Source: Epiperipatus broadwayi
Taxonomy: Eukaryota > Onychophora > Udeonychophora > Euonychophora > Peripatidae
NCBI GenBank assembly: GCA_028023455.1
Contig: JAQFVV010000012.1
Span: forward strand, 3,438,023 to 3,502,022
Length of the DNA: 64,000 bases
Direction of reading: 5' to 3'
Below are positions 23,508 through 35,719 of the stretch, in pieces. The notes below the pieces were generated by a model. The model made no database searches and was not told the origin of the DNA. It saw only the letters and a list, made by a program, of their open reading frames with translations. Position 1 is the stretch's first letter. Every line of letters starts with the position of its first letter. A program made the translations under genes and the position numbers.

Positions 23508-24396
23508 TTCACTACTCTTATCTGTGTATTGTATCAGTATTTAAACTGGGCTAGATTATTTGAGATATTAGCCCTCAATTTTTCATAAATATTAAAACTT
23601 ACACATAGTTTGTTTGCATTGAATGTTATAGATGATACTAACTGATTCCATAGGCAGTTTGTTTAGGGTCAGGGGAATTTGAAAGCTTATGTATATATTT
23701 CAGAGCATATTCTTTTTTAATTTCTGAGAGATTTTCAGGATATATGGAAGGTTTATCCATTTTTTAAGTCACCATAGGCTGAGGCTTTGGATTTCTTTTT
23801 AGATTATTAGTTTATTATAAAATCTTTTGATATTTTATTAATATTATATCACATTTTTTTAAGTCTTTGAAGTGCACATCTATATTATTTTTCCTGTCCA
23901 TCTTAAATGTATATAATGTAAAATTCCTGTATAAAAATCCTTTATGTTCAGTGTATTTGTGTAATGTAAATCTTAGTGACTTGGGGTGGATCACTTGTCT
24001 TATGATTATTGGTTTTAATATCATTCTGTACTTCAGCAAATTAAGCTAACTCTGAATGTACATATCCAAAAATATAAAATAAACTTAAAAAATCTCACAG
24101 ACTCAACTTATGGAGACTAAAAAGGGACAAGTCTTTCATATATATCAAAAGTCTCTCATAAATTAAAAAGAATATGCTCTGAAAAATATAACATAAGCAT
24201 TTAAATTCCCCCATCACTAAACAAACTGCTTAACAATTCAAAAGACAAACTGCCAATGGAGTCAGCTCTCTAAATCACCTACAAAATTCAATGCAATGTA
24301 GCTATGTGTAAGTTTGCATTTTATGGGGAATTGAGAGTTAATATTTTTACTAGTCCAGCATAAAATTTATACAATAGAGCACATAAGAGTAGTGAA
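23508..24396. repeat. Fold-back element FB9
   Basis: Arms 23508-23784 and 24103-24396 are inverted copies, about 75-85% alike by eye, starting with TTCACTACTCTTA at the outer edge. The central spacer of about 320 bp contains two short overlapping frames on opposite strands with no domain. It abuts FB10. Confidence 0.8.
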
Positions 24397-24405
24397 TAAA
24401 TTTAT

Positions 24406-24920
24406 GCTACATATTACCCACAATTTCCACTTACATCCCATACACTCTTAATATTAAATGAATTTTTAAATAAGATAATTGCTTCAGAATCATAAATTTT
24501 AATAATAAAGATTCTTTAATTCTTCTTTTTCTTTAAAAGAAGACAATCTTAACTTCATAAAATCTAGTAGTGTGGCCTGTATCTCATTCATAGATATATA
24601 AAGCAGAATTAAGATATTTATTTTTAACCCTACTTTTATGCACTTTTATTTAGTTTGAGCTTAAATGAAAGAATGAAAATATATAAAAGTAGGGTAGAAA
24701 TAAATATTTCAGTTATATTTTATATATCCATAAAAGAGATGCAGGTCACATTATTAGTTTTAATGAGGCTAAAATTGTCTTCTTTGAAAGAAATTAAATA
24801 AAAAGAATTAAAAAAATATTATTAAAAAATATATGATTCTGAAGCAATTAACTTGTTTAAAAGTTCTTTTAATATTAAGGATATATGAGATGTAAGTGGA
24901 AATTGTGATTAATATATAGT
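24406..24920. repeat. Fold-back element FB10 (near-palindrome)
   Basis: Arms 24406-24655 and 24670-24920 pair with almost no spacer. A related single arm recurs at 55590-55735, sharing CTTAATATTAAA and AATTGCTTCAGAAT. Diverged, no coding content. Confidence 0.8.
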
Positions 24921-25240
24921 AAAAATTTGTTAGGTTTTAGTCCTTTACACCATTCAATTGTTTATTTCGTTTAGATCTCATTGCTAATTTATTGGGATTA
25001 AAATGCTATTTATGATTTTTGGACATAGCATGCACCATCTTTTGGTCAATTTTGCTCACAATTTCTTCATTTTAGGTTCATTTTATAGGAAATTCAAAAT
25101 TTAACATTGTAATTCTAAAAACATTCACATATAGCATTATATTTTGGGGAAAAAAATCAATTTTCTTTACTGGCTATTGATAGTTAGACCAGTCTTTTTT
25201 CTCTGATTGGATTCCTGCCAAATCTGGAAATTGTCTTGTA

Positions 25241-25725
25241 GGCATTTCTAAATGACAAATTCAGAAACTAAATGAAGATGTTTTACACGTTCGTAATTGA
25301 TTTTGATGTAAATAATTATATTTATTGTAATTTTTTACATTCATAATTATATTTTACATTACTTTATCTAAATATAAAGTTTGATTTGGAAAAATTTAAA
25401 TATTACAAGAAAAATACATTTGCAAAACTAATCTCTTTTCACGACTAGTTTGTTGACACCTAACAACTCTAATTTGAATAATAGGCATTTCTAAATAAAT
25501 CAAAATAAAATCTTTTATGCATTTGTATTTTGAAGTAAATAATTATATCTATCATAATTTTTTACATTCATAAATAAGATTTTACATTATTTTATCAAAA
25601 TATAAAGTTTGATTCAAAAATTTTTAAATATTACAAGAAAAATAAGTTTGGGAATGATAACTCTTCACAAAAGTAAATTATTTTGACAGCTACAGACTGA
25701 ATAATGACATCACGGATTGGTTGAA
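25241..25725. repeat. Diverged tandem duplication, about 230-245 bp unit
   Basis: Both units start with AGGCATTTCTAAAT (25241 and 25484) and share AATTTTTTACATTCAT and AAATATTACAAGAAAAAT. Spacing shifts along the unit because of indels. Confidence 0.85.
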
Positions 25726-26156
25726 ATATAATTCTTTTGTTTTACCACTGGCTATTTTTTAAGCATTTTTTCTTATATTTTTCTTCAGTTATTAACATTA
25801 TTTTTAATTTTTCATTACATTTAACCAATTTGAATCTAAAATTATTCAATTTTTAGAAGCTGAATTAAAAAAATTCTGTGTATTTTAGATTTATATTTTA
25901 ACAATAGAAACTGACTGGAAATGAAACTGATGAATAATATTGTTCTCAGATTTAAGTAGTGGACCAATACAAAAATTAGACAAAGATTAACACTTTAAAT
26001 AAGTTGAAAAAATCAGTTAAAGGGTTAAGAATTTGGCTTGTAGCAGTGAAGCAATTGGTTGTGTTTTAGAGTTTATTTTCTTTGGCTAGTCTGATTTAGT
26101 TTTGAATTTGGGATAATTTTAATCATTTTATTGACTAGTTTAGCTTTAGGCTTTTA

Positions 26157-26731
<575 letters not shown>

Positions 26732-26751
26732 TATTTATAAATGAGGTTTTA

Positions 26752-27211
26752 TCTTTTGTGTCATTTATAAATGGATATGTAGGTGTGGCAGCAAATATAT
26801 AGGTGAATCTAGATGTGCATTGGAAAAAGAACTAAAGAACACTTGCTACTATTAAAACGTGTTCAGAAATCGAAACAAAATTGCATAGTAGATAATAATA
26901 TTTCAGCATCTGTTTTTTACGACCATAATAAATCATGTATTTATGGTTTTGACTTCAATTTTAACAGTGTAAAAATATTGCAAATTGAAAAAAATAACAA
27001 TAAAAGAAAAATAAAGGAGGCTATGTTAATATACAAATATAAACATGACTTAATTAAAAGGCAAGCAGCAAACGTTAAGATCACGTAATTGTGGGAAAGT
27101 TAGCATTTCAAAGCTTTAGTTGACACAGATTACTGGGATAATCGAAAGCACTCCTAAGTGGATAAAATTTTCTAATTATTTAGTTACTGTATTTACAAAT
27201 ATTCAGTTATA
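26752..27211 (+). pseudogene. Penelope-like element, GIY-YIG endonuclease fragment (right arm, frameshifted)
   Basis: An inverted copy of 26272-26712, about 95% identical by eye. It reads CVIYKWICRCGSKYIGES, then loses one A in the A run near 26822-26827, which shifts the frame. An open frame resumes as KRTKEHLLLLKRVQ and ends at 27088. The 3' non-coding flank matches the left arm to about 27211. The two copies lie head to head, 5' ends inward, separated by about 40 bp. Inverted partial copies are a known outcome of Penelope-like insertion. Confidence 0.85.
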
Positions 27212-27312
27212 TAATTAAATATATTGCTTTAAAATACAGTCATTGAATCATAATATTATATATATAGAGAGAGAGTTGTGTGCGTGTGTGTGTGTAACAA
27301 TAGCTCTAATAA

Positions 27313-27466
27313 GCTTTCATTGATAAGCACAGCAAGGGAAAGCATTTAAAAATCTTTACCAAGAATAATCCCTATCCTCAGACTGGTTTCAAGCTTTTGG
27401 CTTATCTCAGTGAGGTGCTGGGATTTTTATATGCTTTCTCTTGTGGCACTTATTGATGAAAGCTTG
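27313..27466 (-). mobile_element. F2 hammerhead unit folded in a long hairpin
   Basis: Arms 27313-27358 and 27420-27465 pair (AAGCTTTCAT..AATAAG and GAGAAAGCAT), enclosing the hammerhead core. Outside them, 27470-27545 matches the F2 unit body (CTTGTATTAC and ATCACATGA blocks). It lies about 100 bp from the Penelope right arm, beyond a short GA/GT microsatellite. Confidence 0.75.
27371..27417 (-). ncRNA. F2 hammerhead ribozyme, core mutated
   Basis: Minus strand: CCUCA pairs with UGAGG in stem I, stem II is AAGC-CAAAA-GCUU, GAA and stem III AC-CA-GU with GUC are intact. The first core segment reads CUGAGAU instead of CUGAUGA, changing G8 and A9, so activity is not expected. Confidence 0.7.
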
Positions 27467-27549
27467 TTAGAGTTATTGGTACACTCCCTATATTACATAT
27501 TTGTAATACAAGCTTAAAACAAATCACATGATATATGACTTGCTTTTTC

Positions 27550-30500
27550 AATTATATATATATATATATATTATAATGCTAGAATGGAGATCTCAATCTA
27601 GAGACATTCTGCATTACAATATGAACAATTTTTGTTGATGTTTTTGTTATATTAAAAAAATAAAATATCGGTACAATAAGATTAACAAATATTTTAGTTA
27701 AAATCCTTAAATATTTCAGTTATATTAATTTATTAAACATGTTCTGAATGTTGATTATGATCACAAACATAAAATATTTTATTTTAATTGTGTTATTCAG
27801 TATTGTCATTGTTAAAGCTTTGTTGGTATAAGTAGATAACGGAAAGGAATTTATGTTAATAGAAACATAAATTTCAATGCTTATCTATAAATTAAAAATG
27901 AAGAATGTTAATTAATTTTTCATTTTATAGATAACAAAAATTTTAATTGAATAAAGGAAATTATAGAGCAGGGGAGTGGAATAGATTTAAAATCACGTAG
28001 TAATAATTTTAAAAAAAAAGAAAAGTTGGGTGGTAATTAGTTTGAGTTGAAGTTTAGAAACTGGCTTGTGAGAATCAACATTGGAGGGCATTTTGTTTTT
28101 TTTGTTCTTGTTTTTTTGTTTTTTAAAAATCAAATCAGAAAGTAGTTTAGCTGATAACTTATTCTTCGTTAAGCTTTGGTGGAGAATTTACACTGTAGTA
28201 ATTTTGATAAAACAAAAAGTTGTTTGTAAAATTGAAGTACAATTTGTTTTTAAAATTTGAAAAAAAAATGGAAAATAAAATCATGGTAAGTTAAAATTAA
28301 CAAACTCCCACCTTAAGACTGGAACCATGTGGACTATCTATGGTAAAACCAGTGGAGTTAATGCCCTATAAAGTGTCTCCACATGAAATGAGATCCAAGA
28401 AGCTGCTTTAAAATTATTACTTACCTTGGATTTAAATTTGTTGTCACTTACTATTAAATAGCTAGTTATAAAAAATATGATTTAGTTATTAATCTACTAA
28501 AAATGTATTTTCATTTATTTGGACCTTATGTTTTGTTGTACAAATTGTTATTTAAAAGACTTGATCTGTCTGATCTTAATCTTTCTATGTAAATATATGG
28601 GAAGTTGTATTCTGCCAAAAAAAAAATTTGTTCAGTTTAACAGAAAAAAAATTCTATTAAGGCAGCATGAAATACTGTTCCTTTAGGATCACAAATATAA
28701 AGGACAAAAGGAAAAAATAAATGCTTTGGAATATCTGAACAGTTAAATGGATTAAATGACCTTGAGGTAAATAAATTATCTTTTTTGAACGATTTTAGGG
28801 TCCTTGGCACCATATTGAATTTTTTAAAAATTGACTTGATGCACAATTTTTACAATAACTTCAGTTTTAATAATGTTAGAGCAAAGTTCTATATATTGAC
28901 AGACAATAGAAAAACGAAGGAAAACAATAAGACTAAGACAAATAGTGATTACCATTAAAAAGTATGGAAAAAAGAAATGTCAACATCTGAAATAATTATT
29001 CTTTTATTGTTTGTTTATAATTTCTAATTTATCATTAATTAAGTTTAAATTACATCTTTATTGATAATTCCTTTATAATCCTGACAAAATTCTCATTCAA
29101 ACCATACATAATACTTTTTACCTGAAATAATCCATGGCTTCAGAATCTAAAAAATAGTACCCCAAAAATTAACAAATCTCAAGGTATATAAGAAAAAGAT
29201 TCATCCTAATAAAAGATACAAAATGAATCATTTCCAGAAGGTGGATATGTATTTGTCATCATAGCAATTAGCTTATTATCTATCTAAAACTAGAAATTGT
29301 GGGCTATTGTCTGTATCATTGATAAAATGAGTTTCATCTCTTCATTTTATATTTTTTGTGTACATCAGTGATGTTTATATTCTTTATGCACACCAGTGAT
29401 GCTATCTTATTATATTTATTGTCCCACAAAGATATAATTTATGTACATGTAGCTCATTTGCTAGCTATAGACTTGAAAATTATGTTATGCAAGATATGGT
29501 AAAACTACTGACTCCACAGCATGAGTACCAAAGCATAGGCAAGAATCAGGATTTGATTCTTTGTCTGCATACTATTCTATGTTGTATACATAACCATTGT
29601 GGCTATCACCACACACACCACTTCAAACATCTCTTTATTGGTTTTAAGAGTTTATATTTTCACACGGTGCTGTGCTCAGTAAATTTTGTGATTGCTTTAT
29701 CAGCTGCAATCCCTCTGTATATCTGATAAGCAGTCTTAAAATTTACATTTCACTGCTCTATAATACCTTAATTTATATATGAAAATCATTAATTGTTATA
29801 AACCATTGTTATATTTGAATACAAGTATAATTTATATTTTACACACTAATAGAAATGCAAACATATTAATAAATTATACATTTATCAAATAATAAAATTT
29901 AAAATAATACTATGCAAATAATAGAAAAATTTAAAATACTATGCAAGTAAAAAAAAAATTAAAATTGAATACTTACGATATTATGTTTTTATCAGGTTGA
30001 AGGAATTGAATCATCAAGACATCTTTAATCTATTTTATTACAGAGTCTTGACAATTTGACAATGGTGCTTTTGTCTTCTTTTAGTAAGTTGAGCAAAAAA
30101 GAAAAAAAATAAATGAACCTATTAATAAAAAATTTACATTTTGTCCGATTTTAACATGTGATACACCATTTTATAAACAAATCTAAGCAGCAGAGAATGA
30201 TGGGCATTTATAAATGTCATCCTTATAGTTTTCCCACAATTTTAAAAAGAAAACGAAATTTCAATGAATCATTTGTGACTAGTGACAATCATGCTACTGC
30301 CACTGAAGCCATTTTAAAGTAAAAGAGTGCTATGTGACCTTAAAGAAAGACTATGGTAAATTTTACAGAAAGACCTAATAATAACAGTAAGTAATAAAGT
30401 TGTTTTAGTAATTTTTTCATGCTATTAACTTTCAATTTAGATATATGGAGTAATCACGATCAACGTTATCATTATTATAGACTATTTGTTAAAGATTTAT

Positions 30501-32995
30501 GATAAAGTTGCAAAATATTTGTTATGTAAGAGTGTATATGTGTCAATTGTCATCATGTTTTTTATTTACCTGTATGTTGTGTATAATCAATTATTAAATG
30601 ATTTAAGGAATAAATTATATAAATTTATTTATCATATACCATTTTGATCTTGTCAGACAATTCGTTTATAACTTAAGAGAAACTTGTTTAGCCTAAGTAG
30701 AATTGTCAATTAATAATAATTGATAATTTCCTGGCTATATCAAAAGCTATAAGTTATCTCTGTTTACATAAATATATTTTTTTTCATTTCCATTTTTTAT
30801 ACAGCTAAAAATCTATGAAAAGAAATCAATATATATATATATAGTACTTTCCAGGAACAATTATGTAGAATATTGGAAATTTTAGAAAAATAACATTTTC
30901 CTTTATCTGGATAAAGATGTTATTAATAGATGTCACTGCATAGATATAAAAAAGTTAAAAAGAATTCATAACAAAACAAAAAAAAATTAGAATCAGTCAT
31001 GAAATATGCTATTTTCATCCAATTGAAATAAAACAAAAGGTAAAAATATTAATAAATGAAAAAATAAGATAACCCAAAATTGTAAGAATTGACAAATAAA
31101 TTTAAATTTAATTTATTATTTCCATTATTTTTTATCAAAAAGCTCTCTCATATAGACCAGAATTTTAACTACCACATCTTGTGTGTTTATACAGTTTGCT
31201 TTTTTAAAGAGATATAAGGCTTTTTTAAATGAATTTTGTTGATGACTGATAGATTTAAATAGGGATGTATTATATAATATCCAATATCTAGACATAGTTG
31301 ATATTTTTCTAGAGCTAACACAAAAGTTACTATTTGTACATATGTGTTTTAGTATGTTACATGGGAAATGACATTTCTGTATTATATTTAAAGTCTTTAT
31401 ACTCTTTACATTACCCTACTTTGGAGCAATGCATGTAAGAATGATTTGTTAACACTTTGCTGTAGAGCCATTTGTGTAAGCATTAATAATGAATAGATAC
31501 TAACTGTGGGTGTAAGTAGATCTCCAACCTGGTTTCTGTTTATTTTATTGCCTATGAAAAGTGTTGAATTACAGGTATTAATTTACTTATCAACTTTTAT
31601 TTTGCCATTCAAACTGTAAAATTAAAAAAAAAAAACACATCTAAACTTATACACATGATTTCAGAAATGAAAAATAATTAATCATGCTTACATAATGCTA
31701 TTTTGAGATTGTTTGTTTTAATACATTCCACCTTTTGAAAGTGTCTATAATTACAACAGTAGATTATCATTATCTAAACACCATCAGTTCAAAAGCTTAT
31801 ATTATCTGAACAAAATTACAAGATATTATTTTCATTTATTGTTAGTTAAACAGGCAAAACTCACTATACGTATTGCCACATACAGCAAGCTAGTTTTAAT
31901 TATTGTTATATAAGAATTTTGTACTTAATATTAGCATATTCTGTATTCTAAACTATATAGTGTATCGAGAACATATCCCTTTCACAGTATATCTACTTTC
32001 TACCCTATATATCTAGTTCAATACATTCATAATGTGCTATAAATTTTCACACAGTGAATTTTATATTTCTACTTACTTATTCAAACCAAGTACTACAGCC
32101 TCACATGTGATACACATAAATCAACTTAATGGCATACATACTATTCACATATGATATTATTTCAAGCCTAAACAAACACACTGGGACTAAACTCATATTA
32201 TTTCTTTAAAAAAAAGGGAGATTAAACAAATATTTATTAGTTATATTTCATGATCTCCCTTTTAGTATCAATATTTATAAGAATTGATCACCATTGGCAT
32301 TAATAAACATTTTATAAGGCCAAAATCACATGAGTCTTAGAAAGGTACATTTAAAGGGAAAGATAAAGAGGCATTTACCTAAATTTCCTACAGCATATCC
32401 CAGATTCAAATTCAGTACTCTTAATTCCTCAAGGTAAGAAGCATACAGGAAAAAATAAAATATAAATAAAACATAAGCAATAATTTAGATTAGTTGTGGG
32501 ATGAGATGAGAAATAAATTGAATGTCAAATGATGATTTCAGTTTAATATAATTTGTTCATATTAACAAAACCTCAATTTAAAATAAAATAACATGACATA
32601 TAGATAAAATATAAGTGACCCCCCTTCTCCTTTTTTTTTTATTTAGAAAAAATATATAGTAAGATACACACACATATATATTATAAAAAAGTAATAAGTA
32701 ATTAAAGAATCTAAAAAGGTTAAATGTTTTATATAATATATGCCCACATACAAATATGTAATAAAATTAAATAATTTATTGTATATATATAAATTAAATC
32801 ACTGTCACCTATTAAGTATGTTTAATATAAAATATTATTCCATATGCACACATACATATATAAAGAGAGACAGAAAGAGAGATAAATTCATCAATTGTAT
32901 ATATATATTAAAATAAAAGAAATAATTAATCTTACATTCCCGGTGAGCAGGTTTCTTTTACTTTTTTAAACATTTAATTTACAAAAGCAAAGAAA
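27550..32995. other. AT-rich DNA, nothing recognised
   Basis: About 5.4 kb without a supported gene or repeat pair. Frames at 28637-28846 (minus) and 29487-29726 (plus) show no domain. A small stem GGGAGAT...ATCTCCC occurs at 32214-32260 and is too weak to name. Confidence 0.5.
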
Positions 32996-33010
32996 TATCT
33001 GAGGCTAATT

Positions 33011-33123
33011 TTTTTTTTTTTTCATATGTCATAGCATCGGCCGGGACGCGAACCCACAACCATCTGCAAACAACTACTTGCTTGCAAGGCGGCTGCGATG
33101 ACCTCTCGGCTAACAACGCTTGA
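33011..33123 (-). mobile_element. tRNA-headed SINE copy 3
   Basis: Closely related to copy 1, with the same GCCGAGAGGTCATCGC box-A region and TGCTATGACATATGA end, then an A tail (T run 33009-33022 on the plus strand). The target duplication is ATCTGAGGCTAATTT (32997-33011) against ATCTGAAGCTAATTT (33126-33140). Confidence 0.9.
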
Positions 33124-33140
33124 CTATCTGAAGCTAATTT

Positions 33141-34676
33141 ATCTTCAATAAACAAAAAAAAAATGTTTTAAACTATTACGATTTTTCTGCTTTTTTTTGC
33201 TTTCTTCTTTTAAAAATTGACAACCAGTTCAAAGTTTAAGGTGTCTTCGTTATATGCAAAACAATAAACACAGAATATATATAAAGATTTTGATTTAGAT
33301 ACATTCTTCACAGTATTTTTTCCTTCTTAATAAGCAGGCATTGGAAATCAGCAGTCATGTATAAGCTTACCTGATAATGATGAGATAGGCTAGTGCATTT
33401 CAAAACTTTACTCCTCATGTGTTTTGCTTTGGTCAAATCATTCATCAACATTTTAGCAGCATAACATTGGTAATCTACACAATAACAATGTTTCTTATCT
33501 GTGATTTATTTTTGCATTCTGTAATGAATTGCATTTGTATACTTTTCAGCATCAATCCAGAGTTTTTGAAGACTAAAACTTCAACTAACTTTTTTCCACC
33601 TAAAGTTTCTTTTCAGAAGCACAGTTTCTCAATCATGGTTTGCCTTTTTCTCTCTGGCTAAACAATAAGAAAAAATCCCTGATTTTAGTATTAATTAAAA
33701 CCTTATTTATAGCATTACACATGAAAGTAAAATGTTGTCAGCTTATTTTTTCTTCTTTTTATATGTATTTTTCTAATTGAATCACCAAATAAATCTTTTA
33801 ATTAATTAATAAAAATGTTACAAGAAACCAAGAAGTAAAATTTTTAATCAATACAAGGAAAAAGAAAGTGTATACTTTACATAATCTTTGTAACTTTCAT
33901 AAGAGGAGAAAAAAAATTTTTTTTTCCTGTTTAACAAAAAAAGAATAATTATAAAAAATAATTACAAATTTCTTAATAATTTTACCATATCTATTTTAAT
34001 TAATTCTATTATCATAAGATAAAAAATAACTTTTTCTTTTTTTTTAACCTTTATATAGATAAAACCAAATGAAATGTAAAAATCTTTGTGATAAATATAT
34101 ATATACAAATATAAACAAATTCTTACAATATATATTTTATTATATCCACGAATACAATATAAACGTTATGTGTGTGCATATATTATGTTCACAAATATAT
34201 ATTTATTCTCAATCTGCATATATAATTACTCTCAATCTATGTTCCCTTTTTAGAAATTTATATTTAGCTCACTAATGTATTTATGCTTATAGGTTAGCTG
34301 ATAATAAGTTGTGATGGGGTTCAGTTATGATCATTATACCTGTCGCAATATATTATTGTTAACATAAAAAAATTATACAAAATAGAAAAAATATTTAATG
34401 TACACAAGCTACAGAATGTGAAATTCATGTTTACTTAAATTTTCAGAAAAGTCTATTGTTTGAGATCAGAAAAATTCCAAAGTCCAAAAAAGCCCTGTAA
34501 TCATGTATAACAGATTAATGTAATCTTTCTGTATTTTATTATTGAGGTTACTAAATTCTACAATCGCTTCATTAGAATCAGTCATACAAATTAATTTGTT
34601 AACTTGAATTTCAAATACTAATGAAAGGATTTATGTATCACAATCTACTGATTTTCACTAATTATCTAAAAACTAG
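33141..34676. other. AT-rich DNA, nothing recognised
   Basis: The 80-codon frame at 33419-33661 and the 68-codon frame at 34069-34275 show no domain. Confidence 0.5.
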
Positions 34677-35193
34677 TGATGTGATGTGAGGTTGAGATGT
34701 GATGCACTGTGGCTTCTCCTTTATCAAAGTCAGTAATTTCTCAGCCACTATGGCCAGAGATACCTGTTAGCAACAATTACCATCCCTTTCTATTCCTCAT
34801 TCTATTTTTCCCATATTCTTCTCTATCCTGCTCCATCCCATTTCCATAACATAATATTTATCAACTCCATGGCCTTTATATCTAAATTCCCTTATCTTTT
34901 CCCAAACCCTGCATAAAAACTAATAGCTTACTCTCTATATAATCACTTTATTTATATTTATTCTCCAACAAAATCATTATTTGCACCCTTTCTGCTTATA
35001 GGCATTTTCATTTAATTAACAGATGCCTAATATTATTCTATGCCTTTCTAATACAATTTGCAGACTAAATAACCCATATTTTTTCATTTATGTACATATT
35101 TCCTTGTTGCTAAAGATTCTGTTTAAGCCTTAAATAGTAAACTACTCTTCTTGCTATTATTATAATTTAATTTCATCCAATATTCTGTTTACG

Positions 35194-35220
35194 TATATAT
35201 ATATATATATATATATATAT
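35194..35220. repeat. (TA)n microsatellite
   Basis: About 27 bp of TA repeat at the left edge of the fold-back inside the LINE. Confidence 0.9.
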
Positions 35221-35312
35221 AAGCACTAGATGGAGCTTTACCAATAGCCCACTATCAAGCTTTGTTTACATAAATGCTGAGAGAGATAGAATTTAATATC
35301 TCTTTCAAATTG

Positions 35313-35377
35313 TCTACAACCTTTAAACCATGGTTTTGAGCTAGTTGGCTCATGTCAGTAAAGGGTAGGAAGACTAA
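35313..35377 (-). ncRNA. F2-type hammerhead, decayed (cluster copy 1)
   Basis: Minus strand: stem I proximal CUUUA with UAAAG and distal GUCU with AGAC form. Stem II is GAGC..GCUC. The core reads CUGACAU and AAAA in place of CUGAUGA and GAAA. Not expected to cleave. Confidence 0.6.
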
Positions 35378-35393
35378 AAACTAGATCTAGTTT

Positions 35394-35434
35394 CTAGTCT
35401 TCCTACCCTTTACTGATGTGAGCCAACTAGCTCT
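35394..35434 (+). ncRNA. F2-type hammerhead fragment (cluster copy 2)
   Basis: Contains CUGAUGU and stem II GAGCCAACUAGCUC, then breaks off before the GAAA-equivalent and joins copy 3. Confidence 0.55.
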
Positions 35435-35435
35435 A

Positions 35436-35486
35436 GTTTTCCTACCCTTTGCTGACGTGAGCTAACTAGCTCAAAACCATGGTTTC
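35436..35486 (+). ncRNA. F2-type hammerhead, decayed (cluster copy 3)
   Basis: Reads CUGACGU, GAGCUAACUAGCUC, AAAA, then a CCAUGG stem III. The 3' stem I strand is replaced. Inactive. Confidence 0.55.
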
Positions 35487-35494
35487 TAGTTTCT

Positions 35495-35559
35495 AGTCTT
35501 CCTATCCTTTACTGATGTGAGCCAACTAGCTCAAAACCATGGTTTAAAGATTGGAGACA
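35495..35559 (+). ncRNA. F2-type hammerhead, fold kept, core mutated (cluster copy 4)
   Basis: Stem I proximal CUUUA with UAAAG and distal GUCU-CC with GG-AGAC pair fully. Stem II is GAGC-CAACUA-GCUC. Stem III is AC-CAUG-GU with GUU as cleavage triplet. Core changes: CUGAUGU (A9 to U) and AAAA (G12 to A). All helices persist although the catalytic bases are lost. Confidence 0.7.
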
Positions 35560-35719
35560 ATTTGAAAGAGATATTGAATTCTATCTCTCTCAGCGTTTAT
35601 GTAAACAAAGCTTGATAGTGGGCTATTGGTAAAGCTCCATCTAGTGATCATAAAATGCAAGCTGTAAGCAAGTTATGAAATTTATAACTTGTTTTGTTTA
35701 TCATATATATATATAATGT

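Larger units (their letters stand above)
35224..35646. mobile_element. Fold-back FB11 with a cluster of F2-type hammerheads
   Basis: Perfect outer termini CACTAGATGGAGCTTTACCA and their inverse extend into about 110-bp arms (35224-35345 and 35535-35646). The centre holds three partial direct repeats of the hammerhead region. No clear target duplication. It sits inside the LINE, so it is younger than the LINE. Confidence 0.85.

Noticed and set aside
25927-25933. CTGATGA match
   Set aside because: No stem II and no GAAA downstream; expected by chance in 64 kb.
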